Shown: positions 8,691-18,604, counted from the stretch's first letter. The stretch is DNA of 64,000 nt from Salinibacterium sp. G-O1 (GCF_030063305.1 NZ_JASISV010000001.1:496001-560000), one strand, 5' to 3'. Program-made: numbers and translations. Notes: generated by a model not told the origin, from the sequence alone.

Positions 8691-11600
8691 GAAGCCTCAT
8701 GCCTTGGGGCGTCGATGCAAACCCGGCTTCATCCAGCATCGAGCCCAGGGTCGTTCCGACCGAGAACTCGCCGTCGATCCGTTCGATGCGAAGTTTGCCG
8801 ATCCTGCTGCGCACGATCGCCGTCAGCGACACGGCCGCGGCCCGAAGGGCATCATCGTCGGCCGTGAAGGTGAGGACGGTTTTGCCGCCCCGCTCGACAT
8901 AGAGCACGAGTGATCCGTCGACCATGACTACGAGCGCGCCGGCTTTGCGGCCGGGACGATGGCCGCGCTTCTCCGCTGGCACCTGCGCGACACCGGGCTC
9001 CGTCTCGACCGCGACGGGAGCACCGGGCCAGGGCAGAGCCGCGCCGTAGGGATTCGCCGGGTCGGTCGCCGCCAGGGTTACAGCCTCGAGCTTCGGCGCA
9101 GCATCCGGTTCGAGCACGAAGTTGCGCAACCGGTCGACGGTGGCCCCGGTCGCGAACTGGGCGGCGCCCAGCCCATCCACGAAGTAGCCCCGCCGTGCGC
9201 GACCCGACTCCTCGAAACCGCTCAGCACCTTGTAGGCGAGGGCGAAACCGCCGCGCACCCCCTCGCTGACGACGGCGCCGCGCGTAACAACGCCGTGCCG
9301 TTCGAGCATGGATTCGGCCATCGCCTTCGCACGAACTGTCGTGTCACCTTCGGCGAGCGGCAGCAGTGACCAGCGGCCACCGCCGGTCGGGGGCCCCGAG
9401 TTCATCACCCTGGCCGAACTCGAACGTCCGCGGAGCGAGCGCGTGCGCCTCGGCGCCGCAGGCCCGCCCAGATACGAGCGCAGCGGGGAGAAGGTGTCGT
9501 TGGTGACGAGCCCGGCCCACACCAGATCCCACAGCGCAGCGTTCAACAACTTGTCGTCGGTGCTGCCCACGGCCTGACCGAGCTGCCGGAAGAAGTAGGC
9601 GCCGCCGCCGGCGAGGGCCTCCAGAATGGAACGCTGAAGCTCTGTGGTCTCGTCGCCGCTCGGTTCGGCGAGGGTGACTCGCGCGGTGTCTGCGAGGTGC
9701 AGGCTGACCCAGCCGTCGCTGCCGGGCAGCACACCGTTGCCCGACCAGATCACCTCACCGGAGGCGGTCAGCTCGTCGAGCCACGCCTGCGAATAGTTCG
9801 GCACGCGCGCAGGCAGCACAAGAGACTCCCACGCGGATGCCGGCAGCGCCACACCGGCGAGCTGGTCGATGACTTGGGCCACGCCGTCGACGCCGCGCAA
9901 TGGACCATTCACGTTCTGCCACACCGGCAGGAACCGGCCGAGCGCGGACTGTTCGACCGGCTCAACCTCCTGACGTAGCGCTGCGAGTGAACGCGACCGG
10001 AGGCGACGCAGCACCTCCACCGAGCACCACTCGGTTCCGCTGGCACCGGGACGGAACTCGCCGTCGATGACGCGACGGTCGGCCGCAAGCCGACGGAGGG
10101 TGTCGGTGACGACGGCTGTTCCGAGGCCGAACCGCGTCGCGGCATCCTGCACGGTGAAGGGGCCGTGCGTGCGCGCGAAGCGGCTGACGAGGTCGCCGAC
10201 CGGGTCGGGAACGGGTTCGATGAAGGCGGATGGCACGCCGATGGGCAGCGGAACGCCGAGGGCGTCACGCAGTCGGGCTGCATCCTCCACGACGGCCCAC
10301 TGCTGCGTGCCCGCGATGGTCACCTTCAGCGCGCGGTTGGCTCGTTGGAGTTCGGTGAGGGCGTCAGACACCTCAACCTCGGGCAGACACCGTTCGGTGA
10401 TCTCGTCGATGGACAGCGGACCGAGCATCCGGAGCAGGTCGACGACACCCTCGGAGTTTCGAGCCTTGCGGTCGGGAGCCAGCCGCTGAAGTTCCAGTTC
10501 GACCTGGTCGATGACGGCAGGATCGAGCAGCTCTCGTAGCTCAGCACGCCCCAGCAGCTCAGCGAGCAGGGTCGGGTCGAGCGACAGCGCCGCCGCCCGG
10601 CGCTCGGCCAGCGGCGAATCGCCCTCGTACATGAAGGCGGCGACGTACCCGAACAGCAGCGACCGCGCGAAGGGCGACGGCACTTCGGTCTCGGCCTCGA
10701 CCATGCGGATCTTGCGTGTCGCAAGCTCGTTCGTGAGTGTCATCAGCGCCGGAAGGTCGTAGACGTCCTGGAGCACCTCGCGCACGGTCTCGAGCACGAT
10801 CGGGAAGCTCGGGTACTTGCGCGCGACATCCAGCAACTGGGATGCCCGCTGCCGTTGTTGCCACAGCGGCGAGCGTCGACCGGGGTCGCGGCGGGGCAGG
10901 AGCAGCGCCCGCGCCGCACACTCCCGGAAGCGGGCGGAGAACAGGGCGGAGCCGCCGACCTCCTCGGTCACCGTGGCTTCGAGCTCATCCTTCTCGAAGA
11001 GGAACAGTTCGGCGCCGGGCGGCTCGGCATCGGAGTCGGGGATGCGCACCACGATCCCGTCGTCACCGGCCATCGCGGCGCCATCCACTCCCAGCCTGTC
11101 GCGAACGCGTGCGCTGATAGCCAGGGCCCACGGCGCATGAACAGGTATGCCGTAAGGGGAATGTAGGACGACCCGCCAGTCGCCGAGCTCGTCTTTGAAG
11201 CGCTCGACAACGAGAGTGCGGTCGGTCGGCACCTGTCCGGTTGACTTCTGCTGCTCGCCGACGAGCGCGATGAGGTTGTTCACCGCGCGCTCATCCAGCC
11301 CGATGTTCTCGACCCGGGTGCGGGCGTCGGCGGCCGAGCTCGTCGAGATCTCGCGCACGAACGAGCCGATGGCGGCGCCGAGTTCGGCGGGGCGGCCGAG
11401 GCCGTCGCCCTTCCAGAACGGCACCTTGCCGGGCTGACCGAAGGCGGGCGAGACGAGCACCTGGTCGTGGGTGATTTCCTCGATGCGCCAGCTGGTGGTG
11501 CCAAGCGCGAAGATGTCTCCGACGCGCGACTCGTAGACCATCTCTTCGTCGAGTTCACCCACGCGTCTGCCCGGTGCGCCGGGGTCGCCGCCGACCATGA

Positions 11601-13239
11601 AGACGCCGAACAGCCCGCGATCCGGGATCGTGCCGCCGGAGGTCACGGCCAGCCGTTGGGCGCCCGGACGCCCCGCGATCGTTCCGGCCACGCGGTCCCA
11701 GACGATGCGGGGGCGCAGCTCGGCGAACTCGTCACTGGGGTACAGACCGGCGAGCAGATCGAGGGTGGCGTCGTAGGCGCTGCGCGGGAGGGTCGCAAAC
11801 GGCGCACTGCGCCGCACGGTATCGAACCACTCCTCGACGTCGATCGCCTCGAGGGCTGTGGCCGCGACGGTCTGCTGGGCGAGCACGTCGAGCGGGTTCG
11901 CCGGCACCGCGATCGCTTCGATCTGGCCCGACTTCATCCGTTCCACGGCGACGGTCGTGTGAATGAGGTCGGTGCGGTGCTTGGGGAACAGCATGCCTTT
12001 CGAGATCTCACCCACCTGGTGTCCGGCTCGACCGATGCGCTGCAGTCCGCTCGCGACCGACGGCGGGGACTCCACCTGAATCACGAGGTCGACGGCTCCC
12101 ATGTCGATGCCGAGTTCGAGCGAGCTCGTCGCCACGACGCACCGCAGGCGGCCGGACTTGAGGTCGTCTTCGATGATCGCGCGCTGCTCTTTGGAGACCG
12201 AGCCGTGGTGCGCCCGCGCTAACAACGCGGTGGAGCTAAAAGAATCGCGCAGCGATTCCGCGACCCCAGCGCCGACCGAGCCTGCGAGGGAGGACGCGGA
12301 CGCCTCAACGCGTTCAACGTTGATGTCGTTCAGCCGTGACGTCAGCCTCTCGGCCAGCCGACGCGAGTTCGCGAACACGATAGTGGAGCGGTGCTGCAGA
12401 ATCTCGTCGACGATGCGCTCTTCGACGTGGGGCCAGATCGAGCCGGTCGCCTCAGCGGTAGCCCCGGCAGACGAACCGCCGCGGGGCTCGACCGTGCCCG
12501 GCTCCGTCATGTCTTCCACCGGCACGATCACCGAGAGGTCGAAGGTCTTCGCGGCCGGGGGCTGCACGATGGTGACGGGGGCTCGCCCGCCCAGAAAACG
12601 CGCGACCTCCTCGAGCGGACGCACCGTGGCCGACAAGCCGATGCGCTGTGCCGGCTTCGGCAGCAGCTCATCCAGGCGTTCGAGAGACACCGCGAGGTGG
12701 GCTCCGCGCTTCGTCGAGGCGACGGCGTGCACCTCGTCGACGATGACAGTATCGACGCCAACCAGCGTCTCGCGGGCGGCCGAGGTGAGCATCAGGTACA
12801 GCGATTCGGGCGTCGTGATCAGGATGTCCGGCGGAAGCCGCGCGAGCAGCCTCCGATCGCCGGGGGTGGTGTCGCCGCTGCGCACACCGACTGTCACGTC
12901 GGGGGCGGTCAACCCGAGCCGCCGGGCGGTCTGCGTCACCCCTACGAGCGGGGCGCGGAGGTTGCGCTCCACGTCGACACCGAGCGCCTTGAGTGGGGAG
13001 ATGTAGAGCACCCGGGTTCGGGCTCTCGGATCTTCGGGCACCGGGCGGGATGCGAGTTGATCGATCGCGTACAGGAACGCCGCGAGGGTCTTTCCCGAGC
13101 CGGTGGGCGCGACGACCAGGGCATGTGCGCCGGATGCGACGGCCTCCCACGCGCCGAGTTGGGCCGGGGTGGGCGCGCTGAAGGCCCCGTCGAACCACTC
13201 TCGTGTTGCGGGGGAGAAGCTGTCGAGCACCGAGCCCAT
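8683..13239 (-). CDS. lhr: Lhr-type ATP-dependent DNA helicase
   Basis: A 1518-residue superfamily 2 helicase of the long Lhr family. Walker A is APTGSGKT (about residues 44-51), the DEVH box follows near residue 167, and helicase motif VI is seen in GLQRIGRAGHQVG. The C-terminal half is the winged-helix and beta-barrel Lhr extension seen in mycobacterial and E. coli Lhr, which act in DNA interstrand and oxidative damage repair. The length is as expected for full Lhr. It is followed by nei2 with overlapping ends, so the helicase and the glycosylase are co-transcribed. Confidence 0.94.
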   Translation of the reverse strand: MGSVLDSFSPATREWFDGAFSAPTPAQLGAWEAVASGAHALVVAPTGSGKTLAAFLYAIDQLASRPVPEDPRARTRVLYISPLKALGVDVERNLRAPLVGVTQTARRLGLTAPDVTVGVRSGDTTPGDRRLLARLPPDILITTPESLYLMLTSAARETLVGVDTVIVDEVHAVASTKRGAHLAVSLERLDELLPKPAQRIGLSATVRPLEEVARFLGGRAPVTIVQPPAAKTFDLSVIVPVEDMTEPGTVEPRGGSSAGATAEATGSIWPHVEERIVDEILQHRSTIVFANSRRLAERLTSRLNDINVERVEASASSLAGSVGAGVAESLRDSFSSTALLARAHHGSVSKEQRAIIEDDLKSGRLRCVVATSSLELGIDMGAVDLVIQVESPPSVASGLQRIGRAGHQVGEISKGMLFPKHRTDLIHTTVAVERMKSGQIEAIAVPANPLDVLAQQTVAATALEAIDVEEWFDTVRRSAPFATLPRSAYDATLDLLAGLYPSDEFAELRPRIVWDRVAGTIAGRPGAQRLAVTSGGTIPDRGLFGVFMVGGDPGAPGRRVGELDEEMVYESRVGDIFALGTTSWRIEEITHDQVLVSPAFGQPGKVPFWKGDGLGRPAELGAAIGSFVREISTSSAADARTRVENIGLDERAVNNLIALVGEQQKSTGQVPTDRTLVVERFKDELGDWRVVLHSPYGIPVHAPWALAISARVRDRLGVDGAAMAGDDGIVVRIPDSDAEPPGAELFLFEKDELEATVTEEVGGSALFSARFRECAARALLLPRRDPGRRSPLWQQRQRASQLLDVARKYPSFPIVLETVREVLQDVYDLPALMTLTNELATRKIRMVEAETEVPSPFARSLLFGYVAAFMYEGDSPLAERRAAALSLDPTLLAELLGRAELRELLDPAVIDQVELELQRLAPDRKARNSEGVVDLLRMLGPLSIDEITERCLPEVEVSDALTELQRANRALKVTIAGTQQWAVVEDAARLRDALGVPLPIGVPSAFIEPVPDPVGDLVSRFARTHGPFTVQDAATRFGLGTAVVTDTLRRLAADRRVIDGEFRPGASGTEWCSVEVLRRLRSRSLAALRQEVEPVEQSALGRFLPVWQNVNGPLRGVDGVAQVIDQLAGVALPASAWESLVLPARVPNYSQAWLDELTASGEVIWSGNGVLPGSDGWVSLHLADTARVTLAEPSGDETTELQRSILEALAGGGAYFFRQLGQAVGSTDDKLLNAALWDLVWAGLVTNDTFSPLRSYLGGPAAPRRTRSLRGRSSSARVMNSGPPTGGGRWSLLPLAEGDTTVRAKAMAESMLERHGVVTRGAVVSEGVRGGFALAYKVLSGFEESGRARRGYFVDGLGAAQFATGATVDRLRNFVLEPDAAPKLEAVTLAATDPANPYGAALPWPGAPVAVETEPGVAQVPAEKRGHRPGRKAGALVVMVDGSLVLYVERGGKTVLTFTADDDALRAAAVSLTAIVRSRIGKLRIERIDGEFSVGTTLGSMLDEAGFASTPQGMRLRA

Positions 13240-13300
13240 CCCACCATCATCCCGTGCGCCACCGTCATCCGAGAGGGGTTGCGCTCAGGGCGTGCGCCGC

Positions 13301-13948
13301 CTAGCCGTGGCTGCGCAGGAACCCGCTGAATTCGGCAAGCTCCGGCGTCGAGATGGAGTGGCCGATGCCCTCATAGCTGCGGATCGTCGCGGTGGTGTGC
13401 TGCGGAATCCATGCTGCCGTGCGGTCGATCGCCTGGCTCGGGATGACCGCGTCGTCGGTTCCACGGCCCCAGAAGACAGCCGGCTTCACCTCGGCCAGTC
13501 GCGCGTCGCCGGCGTGCTCGCCTGAGGCGATGAATCCTGACAACGAGACCGTCGCGGCAAACCGTTCGGCGTCGTGGCGCAGCAGCTGGAGGGCAAGCGC
13601 GCCGCCCTGCGAGAACCCGAGCAGACTCACCGCACCAGAGTCGATGGTGTCGAGCCAGTCGATGACGGCTGCGGCTGCGGCATCCACTTTGTCCATGGGC
13701 GGCTCACCCGCCGGGCTGTCCTGGCGCGACCACCACGCCCAGCCGCCGCTCTCGGCGATGGGCGCGCGCACGGCGGCGATCACCGGTTCGAGTGGCAGCG
13801 CCGGGGACATGGCGAAGAGGTCACCCTCGTGCGAACCGTACCCGTGCATCAGCACGAGCAGCGGTCTGCCTGCCCTCTCACGTTCGGGGGCTGACCAGAG
13901 AATCGCTGACTCGTCCAATTTCACCTGTCCATACTCGCACTGCTGCAT
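13301..13948 (-). CDS. Alpha/beta hydrolase, phospholipase/carboxylesterase type
   Basis: A serine hydrolase of about 215 residues. The oxyanion strand LLVLMHGYGSHEGD and the nucleophile elbow GFSQG (Ser in the centre) are typical of the carboxylesterase/YpfH group, with Asp in GTDDAVIP and His in GIGHSIS completing the triad. I choose the ATG at 13948. A GTG at 13924 is also possible. An upstream ATG at 14005 would overlap the divergent Nudix gene and adds residues not expected for the family. Substrate unknown. Confidence 0.85.
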   Translation of the reverse strand: MQQCEYGQVKLDESAILWSAPERERAGRPLLVLMHGYGSHEGDLFAMSPALPLEPVIAAVRAPIAESGGWAWWSRQDSPAGEPPMDKVDAAAAAVIDWLDTIDSGAVSLLGFSQGGALALQLLRHDAERFAATVSLSGFIASGEHAGDARLAEVKPAVFWGRGTDDAVIPSQAIDRTAAWIPQHTTATIRSYEGIGHSISTPELAEFSGFLRSHG

Positions 13949-13988
13949 GCCGGTCGGCGCGGAACGGTGAGTTGGGTGACAATGGAGC

Positions 13989-14528
13989 ATGGCATCCACA
14001 GGCACTCCCGACCCGAATTCAGGCTGGTTGAGCGACGAGGAACTCGCGGAGACCCGCCGCCGCCTCCCGCTGCTCTATGTGGAGGCCGTGCCGGTGCGTG
14101 TCGATGGTCTCGGTCGCGTCACCGAGGTCGGCACGCTGCTGCGCGCCAATGACGGCGAGTTCACCCGCACCCTCGTTTCTGGCCGCGTGTTGTACGGCGA
14201 GACCGTTCGCGACGCGCTGTTCCGCCACCTCGAAAAAGACCTGGGGCCGATGGCCTTCCCGTTGCTTCCGGCGAGCCCGCTGCCGTTCACGGTGGCCGAG
14301 TATTTTCCCTGGCCCAGCGAAAGCCAATTCATGGATGCGCGCCAGCACGCTGTTTCGCTCGCGTTCGTGGTGCCGATCACCGGCACGTGCGAGCCGCGCC
14401 AGGACGCGCTCGAGGTCACGTGGATGCGACCGTCTGAGGCGGCATCCGAGTCCATCACCTCCGACATGGAGGGTGGACGCGGGGCACTGCTGCGCGCCGC
14501 GCTCGCCTCCGTCGGCGTTCTTCCGTAG
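13989..14528 (+). CDS. Nudix-like protein of the DUF4916 type
   Basis: A 179-residue protein with the Nudix layout. The box region reads GRVLYGETVRDALFRHLEKD; it keeps the first Gly and Glu, but the REUxEE core is altered to RHLEKD, so metal-dependent pyrophosphatase activity may be weak or absent. This divergent box is characteristic of a widespread actinobacterial group annotated as DUF4916. GACAAT five bases before the ATG may be a -10 for a near-leaderless transcript. The gene ends 13 bp before a GH130-type gene and may be co-transcribed with it. Confidence 0.8.
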   Translation: MASTGTPDPNSGWLSDEELAETRRRLPLLYVEAVPVRVDGLGRVTEVGTLLRANDGEFTRTLVSGRVLYGETVRDALFRHLEKDLGPMAFPLLPASPLPFTVAEYFPWPSESQFMDARQHAVSLAFVVPITGTCEPRQDALEVTWMRPSEAASESITSDMEGGRGALLRAALASVGVLP

Positions 14529-14541
14529 GGGGAGTAAATAG

Positions 14542-15597
14542 ATGACCTTCCCGTACACACTCACGCGCGTTGGCGTAGTTATGGCGCCGGAACCCGGCAA
14601 CGACCAGGAGATCGAGGGTGTTCTCAACCCTGGCTCCGGCCGCGATCAGGACGGCAACCTCTACCTGCTTCCCCGGATCGTCGCCGCGGGAAATATCAGT
14701 CGCGTCGGACTCGCTCGAGTCGTGATCTCCGACGGTGTTCCCACCGGGGTCGTGCGCGAAGGCGTGGTTCTCGAGCCGGATCGCGGCTTCGAGTTTGGCG
14801 TTGGGCACGGTGGTGTGGAGGATCCTCGGGTGACGTTCATCCCGCGCCTCGGGCTTCACGTGATGACCTACGTCGCATACGGCCCGCTGGGGCCCCGCAC
14901 GGCGATCGCCACATCCACGAACATGCGTGACTGGAAACGCCTCGGACCGGCGCACTTCCTCTACGAGGATGAGCTCGATATGGATCTCGGTCTCTTCCAC
15001 AACAAAGACACGGTGTTCTTCCCCGAGCCGGTGACCGCACCGGACGGTATCGAGTGCTTCGCCGTGCTGCACAGGCCGATGTGGGATATCGGCGAGACGG
15101 CCCCGGGGGAGGGGGTGCGAACACCGGCGGGAGTGGATGACGCGCGGCAGAGTATTTGGATCAGCTACATCCCCGTGGATCTCGTGTTGGCCGACATCCG
15201 GAATATCACGCTGTGGGGCCAGCACCGTTTCGTAGCGGGGCCCGAATTCCCCTTTGAAGCTTTGAAGATCGGTGGCGGCCCTCCACCGCTGAGGGTTCCG
15301 GAAGGGTGGCTCGTCCTCCACCACGGAGTTACCGGAACGATCGACGGCGCCTTCGAGCAGCAGAGGAACGTGAACTACAGAGCGGGCGGGATGATCCTGG
15401 ATGCGCTTGATCCGTCGAAAGTGGTCGCGCGTTCGACGGAGCCGCTACTCGAGGCGGAGACTGAGGAGGAACGCAACGGCATCGTGCCGAATGTCGTCTT
15501 CCCGACCGCGATCGAGGAGATCGACGGCCAGTTGTGGGTGTTCTACGGGATGGCCGACACCAAAATCGGTGTCGCGCGCCTCGATCGAGTCGTTTAG
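14542..15597 (+). CDS. Glycoside hydrolase family 130-like protein (glycoside phosphorylase type)
   Basis: A 351-residue five-bladed beta-propeller protein. Landmarks of GH130 are an early NPGSGRDQDGNLYLLPR segment, HGGVEDPR, LKIGGGPPP and the closing FYGMADTKIGVARLD. Family members phosphorolyse beta-mannosides and related oligosaccharides using inorganic phosphate. The exact substrate is not visible. A ribosome site GGGGAG lies seven bases before the ATG. It is 13 bp downstream of the Nudix-like gene. Confidence 0.85.
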   Translation: MTFPYTLTRVGVVMAPEPGNDQEIEGVLNPGSGRDQDGNLYLLPRIVAAGNISRVGLARVVISDGVPTGVVREGVVLEPDRGFEFGVGHGGVEDPRVTFIPRLGLHVMTYVAYGPLGPRTAIATSTNMRDWKRLGPAHFLYEDELDMDLGLFHNKDTVFFPEPVTAPDGIECFAVLHRPMWDIGETAPGEGVRTPAGVDDARQSIWISYIPVDLVLADIRNITLWGQHRFVAGPEFPFEALKIGGGPPPLRVPEGWLVLHHGVTGTIDGAFEQQRNVNYRAGGMILDALDPSKVVARSTEPLLEAETEEERNGIVPNVVFPTAIEEIDGQLWVFYGMADTKIGVARLDRVV

Positions 15598-15649
15598 AAC
15601 GGGACCATTCTCGTCATTGCGTCACGCGCCGGAATGCGCAACGATGGAG

Positions 15650-15673
15650 AGGTATAACATCGTACCGATACCT
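15650..15673. promoter_or_regulatory. Candidate operator of the nucleoside operon
   Basis: Imperfect dyad with perfect outer arms AGGTAT and ATACCT and a 12-bp centre, 24 bp before the phosphorylase start. It includes TATAAC (15653-15658), a plausible -10 box. It could be the site of the GntR/UTRA regulator encoded at the far end of the block. No second copy was seen near the regulator gene, so the link is tentative. Confidence 0.4.
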
Positions 15674-15696
15674 TCCCGACGTCGTGGAGTAGCCAA

Positions 15697-16464
15697 ATGA
15701 ACCAGCCAGTAGACAAGACCTCCGCCGGTATCGGCGAGCGCCAGTTTCATATCGGGGTTGCCCCTGGCGAGGTGTCGACGGTGGCGCTGCTCCCGGGAGA
15801 CCCGTTCCGTGTTCCCCTCGTCGCGGAATTCCTCACCGACGTGAAAACGGTGGCGCACAAGCGCGAGCACCTCACCATGACGGGCATGTACAAGGGTCGG
15901 CTCATCACCGCCACCTCGACGGGGATGGGATGCCCGTCCACCGCGATCGCCGTCGAAGAGCTCGTCCGTGTGGGAGTGACCTCCCTCATCCGCGTGGGCT
16001 CGTCCGCTGGCCTGCAGCCCGGCGTCAAGCCCGGTGACCTTCTGGTTAGCGAAGGAGCCCTGCGCAACGACGGCACGACGGCCGCCTATGCCCACCATGG
16101 CTTCCCCGCCGTTCCCGACCTTGAGATCGCGCTCGAGCTCGCGAAGGTCGCCCGTGAACTTACCGAGGGTACAGACGCCTCCGTGTACTCCGGCATCAAT
16201 GCAAGCGATGATGCCTTCTACGCCGAGACCCCAGCCTGGATCGCCGAGCTCAACGGCCTTGGCGTGCTGAACGTCGAAATGGAGAGCGCCGCACTTTATG
16301 TAGTTGCGCGCCTGAGGGGCGTTCGTTCGGGCATGATCTGCTCCACCTCCAGCAACCTGTTCGACGGCACGAGCCTTTACTCCGGAACCGAACAGGCGCT
16401 CAAGGAGGGCTGGATGCGAAGCATCGAGGCTGCGCTCGAAGTTGCGGTTCGGCTGGAGCTCTAA
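15697..16464 (+). CDS. udp: Uridine/nucleoside phosphorylase (PNP/UDP family)
   Basis: A 255-residue cytosolic enzyme that splits nucleosides with phosphate into base and ribose-1-phosphate. Motifs are LLPGDPFR near residue 32 (phosphate-binding loop), RVGSSAGLQPG in the middle, and VEMESAALY near residue 197, which contacts the ribose. The uridine phosphorylase branch is most likely by overall pattern, but purine specificity cannot be excluded. It ends 2 bp before adenosine deaminase, so the two are co-translated in a salvage operon. Confidence 0.88.
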   Translation: MNQPVDKTSAGIGERQFHIGVAPGEVSTVALLPGDPFRVPLVAEFLTDVKTVAHKREHLTMTGMYKGRLITATSTGMGCPSTAIAVEELVRVGVTSLIRVGSSAGLQPGVKPGDLLVSEGALRNDGTTAAYAHHGFPAVPDLEIALELAKVARELTEGTDASVYSGINASDDAFYAETPAWIAELNGLGVLNVEMESAALYVVARLRGVRSGMICSTSSNLFDGTSLYSGTEQALKEGWMRSIEAALEVAVRLEL

Positions 16465-16466
16465 CC

Positions 16467-17450
16467 ATGCTCGTCGACCTGCACTGCCACCTCGAGGGCA
16501 GAGTGCGGCCGTCGACGGCCGCCGAGCTTGCCGCTGCCGGTGGGGTGCCGGAGCCGGAGGGCGGCTGGGAGCGCGCCATCCGCCTCGATGGCCCGGCAGA
16601 TCTCACCGTGTATTTGGCGAAAGTCGCGTCGACGTACCCCTTCTTCCGCTCGATCGACGCCACGCGCCGCATTGCGCGGGAGGCCGTCGAGGATGCCGCG
16701 GCCGCAGGTCTCGACTACCTCGAGCTGCGCTTTGGCCCGGCAACCCATGCCGAGGATGAGGCCGGCATCGATGCCGTCATCCAGGCGGTGGTTGACGGCA
16801 TGCGGGAGGCGTCCGACGATACGGGCATGCCGAGCGGAGCCGTCGTCGCGGCACTCCGCCACCACGACGAGGTCACGAATCTCGCGGTCGCCCGGGCCGC
16901 CGCTCGCTGGGCGGGGGCCGGCGTCGTCGGCTTCGACCTCGCGGGCGATGAGCTGCTGTTCCCCGCGCTGGCGCCACACCGGCGAGCGTTCGACCTGGCG
17001 CGGGCCGCCGGGCTCGGGATCACCTGCCACGCGGCGGAAGCCGCGCCGGGTGCTGCAGCGCGCGAAGCCGTCGAGGTGCTCGGAGCGACGCGCATCGGCC
17101 ACGGAGCCCACATCCTTGCCGACGCCGATGTGCTGCGCTTCATCGCCGGCGAGGCGATCGTGGTTGAGATCTGCCCCACGTCCAACTGGTACACCGGCGC
17201 CATTGCCGACATCGCGCAGCATCCAGCCCCCGCCTTCCGTGACGCTGGGGTGCGTCTCGCGCTTGGCGACGACAACCCTATGCAGACGGGAAGCGATCTG
17301 TCCGGGGAGCGTGCCGTACTGCGGGATCAGCTCGGATTCTCGCCGTCAGACCTCCACGCGCTCGACCGCACCAGCGTGGATGCCGCTTTCCTCGACCCTT
17401 CCACCCGTACTGCCCTTTCGGCAAAACTGGACAGCTCGTCCGCAGCATGA
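16467..17450 (+). CDS. add: Adenosine deaminase
   Basis: A 327-residue zinc enzyme that converts adenosine to inosine. Metal ligands His6 and His8 (DLHCHLEG), the GFDLAGDE loop, TCHAAE (third His), IGHGAHI and the catalytic region LALGDDNPMQTGSDLSGE are all present. Length is close to the family norm of about 330-340. It is packed between the phosphorylase (2 bp) and the BMP lipoprotein, giving uptake, deamination and phosphorolysis of nucleosides. Confidence 0.93.
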   Translation: MLVDLHCHLEGRVRPSTAAELAAAGGVPEPEGGWERAIRLDGPADLTVYLAKVASTYPFFRSIDATRRIAREAVEDAAAAGLDYLELRFGPATHAEDEAGIDAVIQAVVDGMREASDDTGMPSGAVVAALRHHDEVTNLAVARAAARWAGAGVVGFDLAGDELLFPALAPHRRAFDLARAAGLGITCHAAEAAPGAAAREAVEVLGATRIGHGAHILADADVLRFIAGEAIVVEICPTSNWYTGAIADIAQHPAPAFRDAGVRLALGDDNPMQTGSDLSGERAVLRDQLGFSPSDLHALDRTSVDAAFLDPSTRTALSAKLDSSSAA

Positions 17451-17503
17451 CCCACGCACCATCAACACCCTCGCATCACCACGGCAACGAAACGGAGACA
17501 GCA

Positions 17504-18604
17504 ATGCAACGACGCACATCGGTCATCCCTCTGCTCGCGCTGGGGGCCATTTCGGCCCTCGTCCTGAGCGGCTGCGGCTCGGCCCCCACCACCAGCGAGC
17601 CCTCGGGAGCAGCAACCTCTGACTTCGTGCCATGCGCGGTGTCAGACCTCACCGGCTTCGACGACAAAGACTTCAACGAACTCACCTACAACGGGGTGAA
17701 GGAGGCAGCTGACAGCCTTGGGGTCGAGGTCAAAGCCACCGAATCCGCCTCTGAAGACCAGTATTCGGGCAACATTGGCGCGCTCATCGACGAGGGGTGC
17801 GACCTCATCGTCACCGTCGGTTTCGCACTCGCGTCTGCCACGCGGGATGCGGCTCAGGTCGACACCGATGTGAACTTCGCCCTCATCGACAGCAGGGTGA
17901 GCAACGACGACTTCAGTCCACTCGAGCTCGACAACGTGAAGCCGGTGCTGTTTGACACGGCCCAGGCCTCCGTACTTGCGGGATACCTCGCCGCGGGAGC
18001 GACGAAGACGGGGGTCGTCGGAACCTACGGCGGCATGCCGTTCCCCTCGGTCACGGTCTTCATGGACGGCTTCGCTGACGGAATCGCCGAGTACAACACG
18101 GTGCATTCGGCGAGCGTGAAGCTCATCGGCTGGGACAAGGAGGCGCAGGATGGTCTGTTCGTCGGCAGCTTCGACGACCAGAACCAGGCGAAAATCCTCA
18201 CGGAGGGCCTCATCGACCAAAACGTCGACATCGTCATGCCGGTAGCTGGCACCCTCTTCAAGTCGTCCATCGAAGCATTCAAAGACCGCTCGATCGACGG
18301 CGCCATCATCGGCGTCAACTCCGATGCGTTCGTGTCTGCGCCCGAGTACAAGGAGTACTACCTCACCTCGGTGCTGAAGAACCTGACGACGGCTGCGAAT
18401 GAGGTCACCCTCGCCGCCGCGGACGGCAAGTTCAGCAACGCGCCGTACATCGGCACCCTCGAGAACGATGGTGTGGGCATCGCACCGACGCACGACTGGG
18501 AGTCGAAGCTCGATGCGGCGCTGCTCGATGAGGTGGAGAAGTTGAAGGCCGACATCATCTCCGGCGCCTTCGTCGTTGACTCGCCCTCCTCTCCCAAGAG
18601 CTGA
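17504..18604 (+). CDS. BMP-family (PnrA-like) substrate-binding lipoprotein
   Basis: A 366-residue exported lipoprotein. The signal peptide begins MQRRTSVIPLLALGAISAL and ends in a lipobox LSGC near residues 22-25. I prefer the ATG at 17504, preceded by GGAGA, over an in-frame ATG at 17447 that overlaps add. The mature part matches the basic membrane protein family that binds purine nucleosides for ABC uptake. No ABC ATPase or permease follows, only an MFS gene, so the partner transporter must lie elsewhere or the role differs. A strong hairpin follows the stop. Confidence 0.9.
   Translation: MQRRTSVIPLLALGAISALVLSGCGSAPTTSEPSGAATSDFVPCAVSDLTGFDDKDFNELTYNGVKEAADSLGVEVKATESASEDQYSGNIGALIDEGCDLIVTVGFALASATRDAAQVDTDVNFALIDSRVSNDDFSPLELDNVKPVLFDTAQASVLAGYLAAGATKTGVVGTYGGMPFPSVTVFMDGFADGIAEYNTVHSASVKLIGWDKEAQDGLFVGSFDDQNQAKILTEGLIDQNVDIVMPVAGTLFKSSIEAFKDRSIDGAIIGVNSDAFVSAPEYKEYYLTSVLKNLTTAANEVTLAAADGKFSNAPYIGTLENDGVGIAPTHDWESKLDAALLDEVEKLKADIISGAFVVDSPSSPKS

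Noticed and set aside
14542-15597. GH43-type assignment of the propeller protein
   Set aside because: The five-blade motifs EDPR and KIGGGPPP fit GH130 better than GH43.
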